A stretch of DNA of 64,000 bases from DASVNK01 sp964478815 (GCA_964478815.1 CAYZKY010000002.1:47523-111522), one strand, 5' to 3'. Counted from the stretch's first letter, positions 43,030-53,278 are shown. Numbers and translations: made by a program. The notes: generated from the sequence alone by a model not told the origin.

Positions 43030-43938
43030 TCATCGAGGGCCGTTGCTCGCCGCCCGTTGCGCGGCCAGTTCTGTGCGAAACTTCTTTTCTGCCGTGTCGA
43101 GAAATCGTCCCATCTCCGTCGGGTCGATAAATGGGTTAGGCGCGCTCTCGCTGCCCCGGGCTAGCTTTTCGGTCATCCCGAAGAAGCTCGGGTGCGGCGC
43201 GAGAAAAATGTCGCACGGCATCGCCTTCAACGTGCGGTATGTCGCCTCGATATCTTCGACAATCCTTGGGTAGGCTGTGTTGCCCACCAGTTTCGTGCCC
43301 GGGTTGATGCTTGTGCTGGAAAAGAAAACAACCTTTTGCGTCCGTCCATCTTCCTGCACGGTCATTGTCCATGTCGTGGCTCCAGGCGTATGCCCTGGGG
43401 TCAGGTGCGCTTTCAGGACCGTCCCCCCGACGCGAATCTCCGTTCCCTCCCGCACCGCCACATCGGCCTGCACTGCCTCGAATTGCATCAAGGGGTGGCT
43501 CCCGAACAGGAAATCGGTCTTTCCGCCGGACGCCAGCAACACGGCGTCTTTCTCCGAGGCCGCCACTTTCGCGCCGGTCAGCCGCTTGAATGCCGCATGC
43601 CCTCCCACATGGTCGATATGGGCATGGCTGCACAACAAATACCGGATATCCTCCGGCTTGAACCCGAGCGCCACGATATTGCTGCGGATGATCGGCACAC
43701 TATTCGAAAACCCGCTGTCGATCAGTATATGCCCTTCCGGAGACGTGATGAGAAACGAACTGATCGATTTCGGCCCCACATAGTAGATATTTCCCGCCAG
43801 CCGGAATCCAGCATGGGGCGCGTTCCAGCTCTCGAACTCGCGGACCAGTGCTGCATGGTCCTCGGAAGCTGATGCGCCCTTCCCCGCCGCTCCAGCCAGA
43901 AAGAGCGCAAACAAGGTGATGAGCGAAAGTGAATTCAT
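43030..43938 (-). CDS. Exported subclass B3-like metallo-beta-lactamase-fold hydrolase
   Basis: 302 residues with a signal peptide (about 1-24). The zinc site is CSHAHIDHVGGH: His105, His107, Asp109 and His110, with His183 in TPGHTPGAT and His249 in APHPSFF. The HxHxDH motif, the GHTPG and the late APH-S match B3 beta-lactamases such as those of the L1/THIN-B type. It may hydrolyse beta-lactams or be an environmental relative with another substrate; sequence alone cannot separate these. Divergent from the DUF1549 gene across 141 bp. Confidence 0.82.
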   Translation of the reverse strand: MNSLSLITLFALFLAGAAGKGASASEDHAALVREFESWNAPHAGFRLAGNIYYVGPKSISSFLITSPEGHILIDSGFSNSVPIIRSNIVALGFKPEDIRYLLCSHAHIDHVGGHAAFKRLTGAKVAASEKDAVLLASGGKTDFLFGSHPLMQFEAVQADVAVREGTEIRVGGTVLKAHLTPGHTPGATTWTMTVQEDGRTQKVVFFSSTSINPGTKLVGNTAYPRIVEDIEATYRTLKAMPCDIFLAPHPSFFGMTEKLARGSESAPNPFIDPTEMGRFLDTAEKKFRTELAAQRAASNGPR

Positions 43939-44079
43939 GGCATGTGGCGTTAACCGAGCGTAAATTCACCGGCCCATCGGTCAAGCCCAGACGAGCTGTC
44001 ATCGCGTCGCGAGAACCTTGACGGACCGGGTGTGGTTCGGGAACCTTAGCCGGACTCCAACTGTCTTCGCTGCCCAGGA

Positions 44080-46809
44080 ATGAACGACGTATCGACAAAC
44101 GCGCTGCGAACAGACTCCGCCCGGCGCTCTGTGGGCAAAGCCCTTCGCTGCCTGGCTGGGATCGTCAGCGTGGCCGCGCTCCAACTCTGCGCTCCTGCCG
44201 CGGACCACTGGTCCCTTCAGCCGCTTCGGCCGCCTCCGCTCCCTTCGGCCCGCGATCTCCCGGGCGAAGTCCGCAACGAGATCGATCTTTTCGTTCTGGC
44301 CAAGCTCGTCGAGAAGGGCCTCCAACCCGCCCCGCCCGCCGATCGCCAGACCCTCATCCGCCGCGTCTATTTCGACCTGGCCGGCCTGCCCCCTCATCCC
44401 GCCGAGATCGAGAGCTTTCTGGCCGACTCTTCCGACCAGGCCTACGAGCGCCTCGTCGAGCGGCTCCTCGCCTCCCCCGCGTACGGCGAACGCTGGGGCC
44501 GCCACTGGCTCGACGCCGCCCGCTACACCGAAAGCCAGGGCTTCGAGTACGACCGCCTCCGCGACAACGCCTGGCACTATCGCGACTATGTCATCCGCAG
44601 CTTCAACGAAGACAAGCCCTACGACCGCTTCATGCGCGAACAAGTCGCCGGCGACGTCCTCGAACCCGTCACCCAGGACGGCATCGTCGGCGCCAGCCTG
44701 CTCGTCTGCGGCCCGTGGGACCAGGCCGGCAACAGCCAGGCCAACGCCACCCAGAAGGCCATCACCCGCGAAGAGGAAATCGAGGACATGCTCAGCGTCG
44801 TCGGCCAGACCTTTCTCGGCCTCACCGTCAATTGCGCCCGCTGCCACAATCATAAGTTCGATCCCATCCCCCAGGCCGAATACTTCCGCATTAAATCCGT
44901 CTTCGAAGGCGTCAAACACGGCGAACGCCCCATCCTCGGCGCGGCCGAAGAAAAAACCCGTCGGGACCAAGTAGCCCGCCTCGAGACCGAACTCTCCTCC
45001 GTCCGCCAGCGCCTGGCGCAACTCGAGTCGGCCGCCTGGCCGCGTGTCGCTGACAATCCCGGCGCAACGGCTTCACCACCTGGGCCACCCGCTCTGCATC
45101 GCTGGCGTTTCGATTCACCCGCCTCGGCCCCGGCTCCGGATCGTTTCAAAGGCGGCGCGCGCGTGGAATCGGGAGCGCTTCGTCTCGAAAAGAATGGCGC
45201 TTATTTCCAATCGACGGCGCTCGAACAAAACCTGGCCGAAAAGACCCTCGAAGCTTGGGTCTCCCTCGCCAGCCTTCAGCAAGGCGGCGGCGCGGCCATT
45301 TCCATCCAGTCGCTCGATGGACGCGTGTTCGACGCCATTGTCTTCGCCGAGCGTCAACCCGGCCGGTGGATGGCCGGCAGCGATGGCTTCATTCGCACCC
45401 GCGACCTCGAAGCCCCCGCCGAAACCGCCGCCCCCGGCCAGTTCGTCCACCTCATCGCCACCTATCACGCGGATGGCCGCATCGCCCTCTACCGCAATGG
45501 CGAGCCGTATGGCGCGCCTTACACCCCGTCCGCTCCTCTCCAGAAATTCCGCGCCGGCGAATCCCACGTCCTCCTCGGCCTGCGCCACCAAGGAGCCGGC
45601 AACGGCTTTCTCCAGGGAGACATCCGCCAGGCGGCGCTTTACGACCGCGCCCTCGAACCTCACGAAATCCGGGCCGCCTACCGCTCCGGCGGCGTCGAAC
45701 TCTCCCGCGAGCAGCTCCTCGCCGCGTTGACGCCCGCCGAAAAATCCGAGCACGCCGAACTCTCCGCGCGCCTCCGCTCCGCCCAACGCGCTCTCGAGGC
45801 CGCTCAAGTCCAGCCCGTCTCCTACGCCGGCACTCGCGTCCAACCCTCCCCCACCCGGCGTCTCGTCCGCGGCGATGTCAATTCTCCCGCCGAGACCGTC
45901 ACTCCCGGCGCCCTCGCCGCCGTCGCCACGCTCGACCCCGATTTCAAACTCCCAGCCGACGCCCCCGAGGCCGCCCGCCGCCTCCAATTCGCCGATTGGC
46001 TCGCCGACCCCCGCAACCCCCTCCCCGCGCGCGTCATGGCCAACCGCATTTGGCACCTCCACTTCGGCGAAGGCATCGTCGCCACGCCCAACGACTTCGG
46101 CGTCAGCGGCGCCCGCCCCACCCATCCCGAACTGCTCGATTGGCTCGCCCACCAGCTCATCGCCTCCGGCTGGAGCCTCAAATCCCTGCATCGCCTCATC
46201 CTTACCTCCGCCACTTACCGCCAATCCTCCGCGTGGAATTCCGCCGCCGGCCAGCTCGATGCCGCCAACCAGCTCCTCTGGCGCTTCGCCCCCCGCCGCC
46301 TCGAGGCCGAAGCCCTCCGCGATGCCATGCTCGCCGCCGCCGGCCGTCTCAACCCCGCGATGGGCGGCCCCAGCTTCCGCGCCTTCGAAGCCCTCGCCTT
46401 CCCCGCCAATGCCTACCTCCCCGTCGACAAGATCGGCCCCGAGTTCGAGCGCCGCACCGTCTATCGCATGAACGTCAACTCCGGCAAGGAACCGCTCCTC
46501 GACGCCTTCGACTGCCCCGACCCCGCCGTCAAGACCCCCCGCCGCGGCGTCACCACCACGCCCCTCCAGGCCCTCGCCCTCATGAACAACTCCTTCGCCC
46601 AGCGCATGGCCGCTCACCTGGCCGAACGCGCCCAGGCCGCCCATCCCGGCGAACTCCCCCGCGCCGTCGACCACGCCTACCGCCTCGCCCTCGGCCGCGC
46701 CCCCACCGCGCCCGAGCAGGAACGCGCCCTCGCCGCCGCCCGCGAACGCGGCCTCCCAAACCTTTGCTGGGCCCTCTTCAACTCCACCGAATTCGTCTAT
46801 GTCCGCTAA
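44080..46809 (+). CDS. DUF1549/DUF1553 (PSD1-type) protein with an inserted LamG-like domain
   Basis: 909 residues with a signal-like start. DUF1549 (about 60-260) shows IDLFVLAKLVEKGL, RRVYFDLAGLPPHPAEI and RYTESQGFEYDRLRDNAW. A heme c type motif CARCHNHKFDPI lies near residue 250. About residues 345-545 form a concanavalin/LamG-like module (LEAWVSLASLQQGG, IALYRNGEPYG, ALYDRALEPHEIRA). DUF1553 follows (LADPRNPLPARVMANRIWHL, TTPLQALALMNNSF). These pairs with DUF1501 proteins are abundant in planctomycetes and verrucomicrobia and are presumed to act in breakdown of complex glycans, but biochemistry is lacking. Overlaps the DUF1501 gene by 11 bp. Confidence 0.88.
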   Translation: MNDVSTNALRTDSARRSVGKALRCLAGIVSVAALQLCAPAADHWSLQPLRPPPLPSARDLPGEVRNEIDLFVLAKLVEKGLQPAPPADRQTLIRRVYFDLAGLPPHPAEIESFLADSSDQAYERLVERLLASPAYGERWGRHWLDAARYTESQGFEYDRLRDNAWHYRDYVIRSFNEDKPYDRFMREQVAGDVLEPVTQDGIVGASLLVCGPWDQAGNSQANATQKAITREEEIEDMLSVVGQTFLGLTVNCARCHNHKFDPIPQAEYFRIKSVFEGVKHGERPILGAAEEKTRRDQVARLETELSSVRQRLAQLESAAWPRVADNPGATASPPGPPALHRWRFDSPASAPAPDRFKGGARVESGALRLEKNGAYFQSTALEQNLAEKTLEAWVSLASLQQGGGAAISIQSLDGRVFDAIVFAERQPGRWMAGSDGFIRTRDLEAPAETAAPGQFVHLIATYHADGRIALYRNGEPYGAPYTPSAPLQKFRAGESHVLLGLRHQGAGNGFLQGDIRQAALYDRALEPHEIRAAYRSGGVELSREQLLAALTPAEKSEHAELSARLRSAQRALEAAQVQPVSYAGTRVQPSPTRRLVRGDVNSPAETVTPGALAAVATLDPDFKLPADAPEAARRLQFADWLADPRNPLPARVMANRIWHLHFGEGIVATPNDFGVSGARPTHPELLDWLAHQLIASGWSLKSLHRLILTSATYRQSSAWNSAAGQLDAANQLLWRFAPRRLEAEALRDAMLAAAGRLNPAMGGPSFRAFEALAFPANAYLPVDKIGPEFERRTVYRMNVNSGKEPLLDAFDCPDPAVKTPRRGVTTTPLQALALMNNSFAQRMAAHLAERAQAAHPGELPRAVDHAYRLALGRAPTAPEQERALAAARERGLPNLCWALFNSTEFVYVR

Positions 46810-48259
46810 TACACCGACCCCGCCGTTGCCGCCGCTCCTCCACCGCCGCCATTTCCTCTCCCAAACCGCCGGCGGCATCGGCAGCCTCGCCCTCGCCTGG
46901 CTCCTCCAGCGCGACCAGGCCCGCGCCGCCGCTCCCGCTCCAAGCTCCGTCGGCTCCGCCCGCCTCCCCCACGTCGCCCCCAAAGCCAAGCGCCTCATCC
47001 AGATCTTCTGCTGCGGCGGCGTCAGCCATCTCGACACCTTCGATTACAAGCCCGACCTCGCCCGCCTCCACGGCCAGTCCATCCAGGGCAAAGGCGAAAA
47101 CCTCGGCTTCTTCGGCCAGCCCGGCAAAATCATGCGCAGCCCCTACGAATTCCGGCAGCACGGGCGCTCCGGTGCCTGGGTCAGCAGCCTCCTCCCGCAC
47201 CTCGCCACCTGCGTGGATGACCTCTGCTTCGTCCATTCGATGTTTGCCAAGAGCAACAACCACACCCCCGCCACCTTCCAGATGAACAGCGGCTTCACCA
47301 TGAATGGCTTCCCCAGCATGGGCGCCTGGCTGAGCTATGGACTCGGCACCGAAAACGAAAACCTCCCCGCCTTCGTCGTCCTCCCCGACCCCCGCGGCCT
47401 CATCGCCGGCGGCTCCATCAACTGGACCTCCGGCTTCCTCCCCGCCACCCACCAGGGCGTCCCCTTCCGCACCACCTCCGCCGAGCCCATCGTCGACCTC
47501 CACACCCCCGCCGCCACGTCCCCGGACCATCGCCATGCCGATATGGCCCTCCTCGCCGCCATGAACCGCGAATACGCCCAGGCCAGCCCCGGCGACACCG
47601 CCTTCGCCGCCCGCCTCCGCTCCTACGAACTCGCCGCCCGCATGCAGGCCAGCATCCCCGAAGCCGCCGGCCTCGACACCGAATCTCCCGCCACCCGCGC
47701 CCTCTACGGCCTCGACGACCCCGCCACCAAAGGCTTCGGCCGCAACTGCCTCATGGCCCGCCGCCTCCTCGAGCGCGGCGTCCGCTTCGTCCAGCTCTTC
47801 AACGGCGGCTCCTTCGGCAGCCCCCGCATCAACTGGGACGGCCACGAAAACCTCCGCGACAACCACGACACCCAGGCCGCCACCATGGACAAACCCGTCG
47901 CCGCCCTCATCCACGACCTCAAACAGCGCGGCCTCCTCGAAGACACCCTCCTCGTCTGGACCACCGAATTCGGCCGCAGCCCCGCCACCCAGGGCCTCGA
48001 CTCCGTCGGCCGCGACCACCACCCCACCGCCTTCACCTGCTTCCTCGCCGGCGCCGGCGTCAAACCCGGCTTCCACTACGGCCAGACCGACGAACTCGGC
48101 TACTTCGTCACCCAACACCAGGTCACCATCCCCGACCTCCACGCCACCATCCTCCACCTCCTCGGCCTCGATCACCAAAAACTCACCTACTACCACAACG
48201 GCATCGACCGCCGCCTCACCGACGTCCACGGCCACCTCCTCCCCGACCTCCTCACCTGA
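46799..48259 (+). CDS. DUF1501 family exported protein
   Basis: 486 residues. The N-terminus has HRRHFLSQTAGGIGSLALAW, a twin-arginine-like signal. The body has the sulfatase-like fold blocks IQIFCCGGVSHLDTFDYKP, FVHSMFAKSNNHTPATFQMN, TTEFGRSPATQ and GRDHHPTAFTCFLAGAGVK. DUF1501 proteins are always found with DUF1549/DUF1553 partners; here the start overlaps the partner by 11 bp. Presumed to be exported folded; function unproven. Very high third-position GC. Confidence 0.92.
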   Translation: MSANTPTPPLPPLLHRRHFLSQTAGGIGSLALAWLLQRDQARAAAPAPSSVGSARLPHVAPKAKRLIQIFCCGGVSHLDTFDYKPDLARLHGQSIQGKGENLGFFGQPGKIMRSPYEFRQHGRSGAWVSSLLPHLATCVDDLCFVHSMFAKSNNHTPATFQMNSGFTMNGFPSMGAWLSYGLGTENENLPAFVVLPDPRGLIAGGSINWTSGFLPATHQGVPFRTTSAEPIVDLHTPAATSPDHRHADMALLAAMNREYAQASPGDTAFAARLRSYELAARMQASIPEAAGLDTESPATRALYGLDDPATKGFGRNCLMARRLLERGVRFVQLFNGGSFGSPRINWDGHENLRDNHDTQAATMDKPVAALIHDLKQRGLLEDTLLVWTTEFGRSPATQGLDSVGRDHHPTAFTCFLAGAGVKPGFHYGQTDELGYFVTQHQVTIPDLHATILHLLGLDHQKLTYYHNGIDRRLTDVHGHLLPDLLT

Positions 48260-48371
48260 GCCGCCCGCGGCTTCGCGGAACTTGAACGACCGCCCGCCAT
48301 TCCCTTAGGCAACCGCAGAATGCCTTCCTCGAAAATGCGGAGGGGTGCCCCAGCCCGCGCCCGCCCCCATC

Positions 48372-48390
48372 ATTCCCCGAAGTCGGGAAT
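48372..48390. terminator. Possible stem-loop between the DUF1501 and repeat-protein genes
   Basis: ATTCCC-CGAAGTC-GGGAAT is a 6-bp stem with a 7-nt loop. There is no U-run, so it is only a weak terminator candidate. Nearby 48331-48350 has a degenerate AAAATGCGGAGGGGTGCCC resembling the G-tract motif. Confidence 0.3.
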
Positions 48391-48448
48391 AGGGCCAAAC
48401 GGCCCAAAACGGCGTTGCGAAGCGGCGCGGCCTCTTGTCTAGTATGGG

Positions 48449-51400
48449 GTGATGAAACGCTTTCGGATGTGTCCCGCCCGGTTCATGGCTCTTTGGTCCA
48501 TTTGCGCTTTGGGGTTGGGAGCAGGCCCGAAGCTGGCCGCGCAGTCTGATTGGGTGGGTTTTAACTGGAAAACGGCGCAAAGCGGCAGCTTCAGCACGCC
48601 CAGCAATTGGGCCGTGAGCGACGAGCGCTTCATGGTCAAGCCGTTCGTCGACAGCACCGCCACCATCGCGCCGCGCCCCGGCGATGGCATTTTTTTCCCC
48701 AGCCAGCTTGGAGCCTACACGGTCGACATGGCGGGCGCTTCCTCACTGCGCATCATCTACTTCAACGGCGCTTCGGACGCCTCCTTCGTCCTGGCAGGCG
48801 GTTTGTCGGTGGATGAAATGTTCACCCCCACCGTCGGAACGATCACCTTCCGGGGCGGCGGAACGCTGTCTGCGGCCAAGTTTTATTACGCCGGAGGCCG
48901 CCTCGTGCTCCAGGGAGTGACGGCCCAACTGAATTCCTGGCGAGGCGGGCCCGCCTTGGCATTGCCCCTGGCCGGGTCCGCCGAAAAAAATGTGGGCGGC
49001 TCCCCCCGCGTGCTGGCAGTGAACAACGCTGAACGCCAGATTATCCATCTGCTCCAGGGCAGCAAGTTGGTGACCACGGGAATGCCTGGCATCCCCGGAG
49101 TGACCCTCGAAGATGAGTCGCACTGGGAGCACCGAGGCGACTCAAAAGCCGTGTGGTCGGTGACGCTGAAGGGGCGCAGCCAGTTCAAGGCCGCCGCGGT
49201 GGAACATTCCGCGGCGGGCACCGGAATGTTTGGCGAGGGAGAGAGCATTTTTGAAATTGCTAATTATAACGGGACCGATGTCCAACTGAGCAGCGGCAGC
49301 CGGATGATCAATCAAACCGCGTCGGCGGGCGGCGATCAGCGGCGGCCGACCGCGTTTGTGGATGGCCCAGGCACCGAATGGCAGGTCGAAGGAGCGTTCA
49401 GCCTCCGCGGGGCCACCGCCCTGTTCATCCGCAATCAGGGCACGATGACGATCGGCCGGGGGCAGTTCGATAATTTCGGTGGCGGCTTTCTCGCGGTGAC
49501 CGGGGCGGGCTCTTCGCTGCAAATCCGGGAAACCCTCGAGATCGAAAACTATGGCAGCATCACGGCAGAAAGCGGCGGATTGGTTACTTTGCCGCAGGCC
49601 CAGTTCCGGGGAGGGGGCGCTTACCTCGTCGCCAAGGGTTCGGGCGGAGAATTTCGCGCTTCCGGCCCGCTGGTTTTGCACCGGGGCACCGTGCAAGTGC
49701 GGGAGGGAGGCAAAGGCTCGGCGCAACATCTCACGTTGCACGAAGGCCAGGCGCAAGTGTGGCACGCCGGCTCGATCTTGACCTTGGCCGGAAACCTGGA
49801 GGTGGGCATCGAAGGAGCCGCCCAGGCGGACATCGATGGGGGCGGCAAAATCGTCTCGGACGCCGGTTACGTGGGCGGAACCCAGCAGGGCAGCGGAACG
49901 GTCTATATCGAAGGTCCGGGTTCGGAATGGGAACTGAAGTCAGGCGGATTCATTGGAGACGCGGGCAAAGCCATCATGTTTCTGTCCGACGGCGGAAAGC
50001 TGAAAGTTTCGGGCCAGGGCGCTGGGCTCGCGCTCGGTTTCGACAAAACCGGCCGGGGCGATGTTCGCGTTTCCACCCAGGGCGAGTTGGACGCCCGTTC
50101 CGCCATTCTCGCCGTCGGCAAGGAAGGGGAAGGCATTCTTAATGTGACGGGCGGCACCGTCACTGCGGGGCAACTCCTGATCGGCGAATCCGCGTTTACC
50201 AATCGCGTCATCCTCACCGGCACCGGCTCGAACCTCAAAGTCGCGGGCGAACTCGTCGCCGGAAACGGCGGCACGGGCGTGCTCCAGGTGCGCGGTGGGG
50301 CCCGCGCCGATGTCCGCGACTTGAAGGTCGGTGTCGAAGCGCCGTCTACGTCGAAAGGCGTCGGCGTCGGCACGGTGTCCATCGAAAATGCCAACACCGT
50401 TTTGTCCGTGACGGATAAGCTCGCCGTCGGCGCCAGCGAGATCGGCCTACTCGCCGTCAGTTCCGGCGCCCGGCTGGAATTCCTGGGGACGAACGTGCAA
50501 GTGGGCGCGGAAGGCGTCGGCGTCCTCGCGGTCACCGGCGATCAATCGCGCCTCATGGCCGCCACGGCCGCCCTTCAGGTCGGCGTCAAGGGCCGCGGCA
50601 CGTTTGAAATCAGCACCGGCGGCCAGGTCTATAGCCAGACCGGCCAAATCGGCATCGACGGCACGGGCGAGGTGATCGTCGGCCATCCCGAGGCCCTCTG
50701 GCAAATCGTCAGCGATCTGGAAATCGGCGTCGATGATTTCGGCATCTTGACCATCGACGATCAAGCCCAAGTGCATTCAAAAAGCGGCTACCTCGGCCGC
50801 AAAGGCGGCGCGACCGGCAATCTATTTGTCCTGAAAAACGGCCTCTGGAAAATCGAAAATCAGCTCAAGATCGGGGACGAAGGCACCGCCGCCATGATTC
50901 TCAGTCGCGGCGGCAAGGTCGAACTCCAGGGCGGCTTGCTCCAACTCGCGGGCGGGCCGAACGCCGAGGGCAAGCTGAGCATCGAACTCGCCGGCTCCAA
51001 ACTGACCGCCACCAATTCCGCCTTTGAAATCGGCAAGGCGGGCCAGGCCGCCGTGCAAATCCTCGGCGGCGGCGCGCTGCACACCGGCGCGGCCATCGCC
51101 GCCATCGGGCCCGATTCTTCCGCGAAAATCACCGTGGTCGGCCCGAACTCCCGGTGGACCGTCGAGACCGAGTTGCGCCTGGGTGTCGCCGGCCAGGCCA
51201 AACTGATCGTCGACAATCGCGGCCGGGTCGAAGTGAATGGCCCGCTCATCACCGGGGTGGACGGCACGATCGAGGGCGAGGGCACCATCATTGCCACCCG
51301 GATTATCCCTGCGGGCCTCCTTTCCCCCGGCGCTTCCCCCGGCACCCTGTCGCTGGAAGGCGCCTACGAAGCCCAACCCACCAGCACGCTCCTCATCGAA

Positions 51401-51877
51401 ATCGGCGGCGCCACTCCCGGCACGCAACACGATGTCGTCAGCCTCGCGCGCGGCCAGGCCTCGCTCGGGGGCAAGCTGGCGCTCCACTTCATCAATGGCT
51501 TCGCCCCACGCCAAAATCAACTCTTCCACTTCCTCTTCGCCGCCGACGGCATCTCCGGCAGCTTCAGCACCGTCGAAGTCACCGGCCTCGCCCCCGGCTT
51601 CCAATACGAACTCCGCCCCAGCGCCGACGGCAAAACGCTGACTCTCGCGGCGCTAAACGACGGAGTGGCCGCTTCGGCCGCGGAACCAGCCCGCCTCTCC
51701 ATCACGCGCTTCGGCCCTCAGATCCTCGTCGAATGCGCCTCCCCCACGCCCGGCTTCATCCTCCAAACCAGCCCCCTGGGCACCCCCGGAACCTGGAGCA
51801 ACCTCGCGACCAACGAGCACCGCCTCAGTTTTCCCCCGGACAGCTCGGCCCGGTTTTTCCGCATGGTCCAGCCGTAA
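48449..51877 (+). CDS. Very large secreted beta-helix/T5SS-PEP-CTERM-associated repeat protein
   Basis: 1142 residues with a signal peptide ending near AAQSDW. About 30 short beta repeats run from residue 150 to 950, each with a core like VGVDDFGILTIDDQ or GKEGEGILNVTGG, the pattern of the PEP-CTERM/autotransporter-associated repeat. They should form a long beta-helix. Residues about 950-1060 contain LSPGASPGTLSLEGAY, typical of autotransporter passenger ends. The last 80 residues form a small C-terminal domain (FILQTSPLGTPGTWSNLAT) shared with a relic at 58036-58282. No membrane barrel or PEP-CTERM is seen. Likely cell surface or extracellular. Confidence 0.82.
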   Translation: MMKRFRMCPARFMALWSICALGLGAGPKLAAQSDWVGFNWKTAQSGSFSTPSNWAVSDERFMVKPFVDSTATIAPRPGDGIFFPSQLGAYTVDMAGASSLRIIYFNGASDASFVLAGGLSVDEMFTPTVGTITFRGGGTLSAAKFYYAGGRLVLQGVTAQLNSWRGGPALALPLAGSAEKNVGGSPRVLAVNNAERQIIHLLQGSKLVTTGMPGIPGVTLEDESHWEHRGDSKAVWSVTLKGRSQFKAAAVEHSAAGTGMFGEGESIFEIANYNGTDVQLSSGSRMINQTASAGGDQRRPTAFVDGPGTEWQVEGAFSLRGATALFIRNQGTMTIGRGQFDNFGGGFLAVTGAGSSLQIRETLEIENYGSITAESGGLVTLPQAQFRGGGAYLVAKGSGGEFRASGPLVLHRGTVQVREGGKGSAQHLTLHEGQAQVWHAGSILTLAGNLEVGIEGAAQADIDGGGKIVSDAGYVGGTQQGSGTVYIEGPGSEWELKSGGFIGDAGKAIMFLSDGGKLKVSGQGAGLALGFDKTGRGDVRVSTQGELDARSAILAVGKEGEGILNVTGGTVTAGQLLIGESAFTNRVILTGTGSNLKVAGELVAGNGGTGVLQVRGGARADVRDLKVGVEAPSTSKGVGVGTVSIENANTVLSVTDKLAVGASEIGLLAVSSGARLEFLGTNVQVGAEGVGVLAVTGDQSRLMAATAALQVGVKGRGTFEISTGGQVYSQTGQIGIDGTGEVIVGHPEALWQIVSDLEIGVDDFGILTIDDQAQVHSKSGYLGRKGGATGNLFVLKNGLWKIENQLKIGDEGTAAMILSRGGKVELQGGLLQLAGGPNAEGKLSIELAGSKLTATNSAFEIGKAGQAAVQILGGGALHTGAAIAAIGPDSSAKITVVGPNSRWTVETELRLGVAGQAKLIVDNRGRVEVNGPLITGVDGTIEGEGTIIATRIIPAGLLSPGASPGTLSLEGAYEAQPTSTLLIEIGGATPGTQHDVVSLARGQASLGGKLALHFINGFAPRQNQLFHFLFAADGISGSFSTVEVTGLAPGFQYELRPSADGKTLTLAALNDGVAASAAEPARLSITRFGPQILVECASPTPGFILQTSPLGTPGTWSNLATNEHRLSFPPDSSARFFRMVQP

Positions 51878-52140
51878 TTCCCAGCCTTCGGCGAATAATC
51901 CCAAGTCCATTTTAGTTTCAGACGAGGAATCTAAAGTGATCTTTATCAACCGTTGCACCTCCGGCAACGTCACCACCAAGCGCGAGACCCCCTCCACACC
52001 GCTCCGTCCGATTCTCTCGCTCCACCCTCACCACCAAACAAATCGCCGCGCGGCTTTCGCTTGGCACCGCCAAGAGCGCCATCCCCCCCTCCACCGCCGA
52101 ATGCTTAACAATCCTCTAGCCGGGTGTTGTTTACCATTGC

Positions 52141-52153
52141 CCCCCCCCCCCCC
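52141..52153 (+). repeat. Homopolymeric run of 13 C
   Basis: The gap 51878-52311 has no gene. It holds this C-run followed within 25 bp by ACTTTAAGGACTGACCCCC, a sequence that resembles repeat C (53279) in inverted form and the ends of REP-associated elements. Run length may be unstable. Confidence 0.7.
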
Positions 52154-52311
52154 GCGCGCCACTTTAAGGACTGACCCCCTTTTATAGGAGAACTTCGGAT
52201 TGCCGTGGAACGTTGTGGGTCTTGCGCAGGAAATAGGACGCATCCGCATCGTTTCGGCACAGCCTTTTATTCGGGGCACCTCTCCGTCTCAGGAGGAGCC
52301 TTCCAGAGAGT

Positions 52312-52758
52312 TTACAGCAATGCATCCAAAGCGTCGAACGATCTTTCAACGTGAATAGTTCGTCGCTCAACGGATGACACAACTGCGCCGGCGCGAACAA
52401 GCGCGAATCCGTTCTCAATAACTTTGCTGCCCAAACAAGTTTGGTCTACGAGGCGCGAGTAAAACCATATCTCATCCCCAGGCCGAAAAGAGCTGATCAA
52501 AGGCGATGTTTCCGGGTGGTAAGCGGAAAGCCTGCTGAATTCGTATTCTGAGATGCGCGACCGAAGCCAACTTGGCCATGTGGAGGCAGGATTGTCCGCC
52601 GCCTTTTGAGGACCAAGCACGACGATACCTCGACGCTTGGCATGCGCCTTTGCAGCCGCAACGACATTGGGCCTCCAATCCCGAGGAGTCGCGAGTATCT
52701 CTCTCAACTCCTCGTCAGTCTTTTCTGAAACAATCCTCTCGACGTCTTGCGCGTTCAT
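52312..52758 (-). CDS. Hypothetical protein, accessory region
   Basis: 148 residues. No signal, membrane segment or known domain seen. Features: an N-terminal acidic helix (EELREILATPRDW), a basic middle (AAKAHAKRRGIVVLGPQ) and a C-terminal part with FRPGDEIWFYSRLV and GFALVRAGAVV. Composition is less GC-rich than the core genes. It follows the gene at 52778-53230 by 19 bp on the same strand. Confidence 0.6.
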   Translation of the reverse strand: MNAQDVERIVSEKTDEELREILATPRDWRPNVVAAAKAHAKRRGIVVLGPQKAADNPASTWPSWLRSRISEYEFSRLSAYHPETSPLISSFRPGDEIWFYSRLVDQTCLGSKVIENGFALVRAGAVVSSVERRTIHVERSFDALDALL

Positions 52759-52777
52759 GACTCGGTGCCATCTTTTG

Positions 52778-53230
52778 CTATTGTCTACGTCGAAGGGCTA
52801 CCTGATGCGGATGAATCTTCTCATAGTCAGGATGTATTTCCATTCCAACCTCAGAAAAAAGCGCGTTGGCTTCGCTGAACTTAACGTTGGCTTCGGCAAT
52901 TCTGCCGATTTTACTATAAGCCCGAGCGAGATATGCTACATCAGCGCCCGTCGCTTGGATTTCGCTGCTCGTCGCAAGTACTCCCTTCCTCTTGAGTTCA
53001 TTTACAGCAAGTGGAGCGAGCTTTTCAAGCACCGGCAGCTCTTTTTCAACCTTACCGGCCCTTCTGTAACCTTGGGCAAGACGCCCCAAAAACTGTAAAC
53101 TGTCCGCAGTGCCCGACACGAACGCGTGTTCTCGAAGGGAATCAAGAATCGATTCAGCCACTGCGATGCCGTTCTCTGCTAGGAACCTTTCGGCTGTCTC
53201 AAACTTTTCGAGAATCTCTACAGTAATCAT
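52778..53230 (-). CDS. Hypothetical TPR-like helical protein, accessory region
   Basis: 150 residues, nearly all helical. Three helix pairs resemble tetratricopeptide repeats (FLGRLAQGYRRAGKVEKE, ADVAYLARAYSKIGRIAEA), but no firm TPR consensus. It is the first gene of a two-gene minus-strand pair. Function unknown; lower GC and position between relics and repeats suggest horizontal origin. Confidence 0.55.
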   Translation of the reverse strand: MITVEILEKFETAERFLAENGIAVAESILDSLREHAFVSGTADSLQFLGRLAQGYRRAGKVEKELPVLEKLAPLAVNELKRKGVLATSSEIQATGADVAYLARAYSKIGRIAEANVKFSEANALFSEVGMEIHPDYEKIHPHQVALRRRQ

Positions 53231-53278
53231 GGGCGCGAATTCAAATCAGTTAGAGCGCGAACGCCTCCGGTTCCCTCG

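Noticed and set aside
45115..47285. Large frames of 640 and 676 aa over the DUF1549/DUF1501 genes
   Set aside because: Antisense or out of frame with clear family matches; low-complexity Gly- or Arg/Pro-rich translations.
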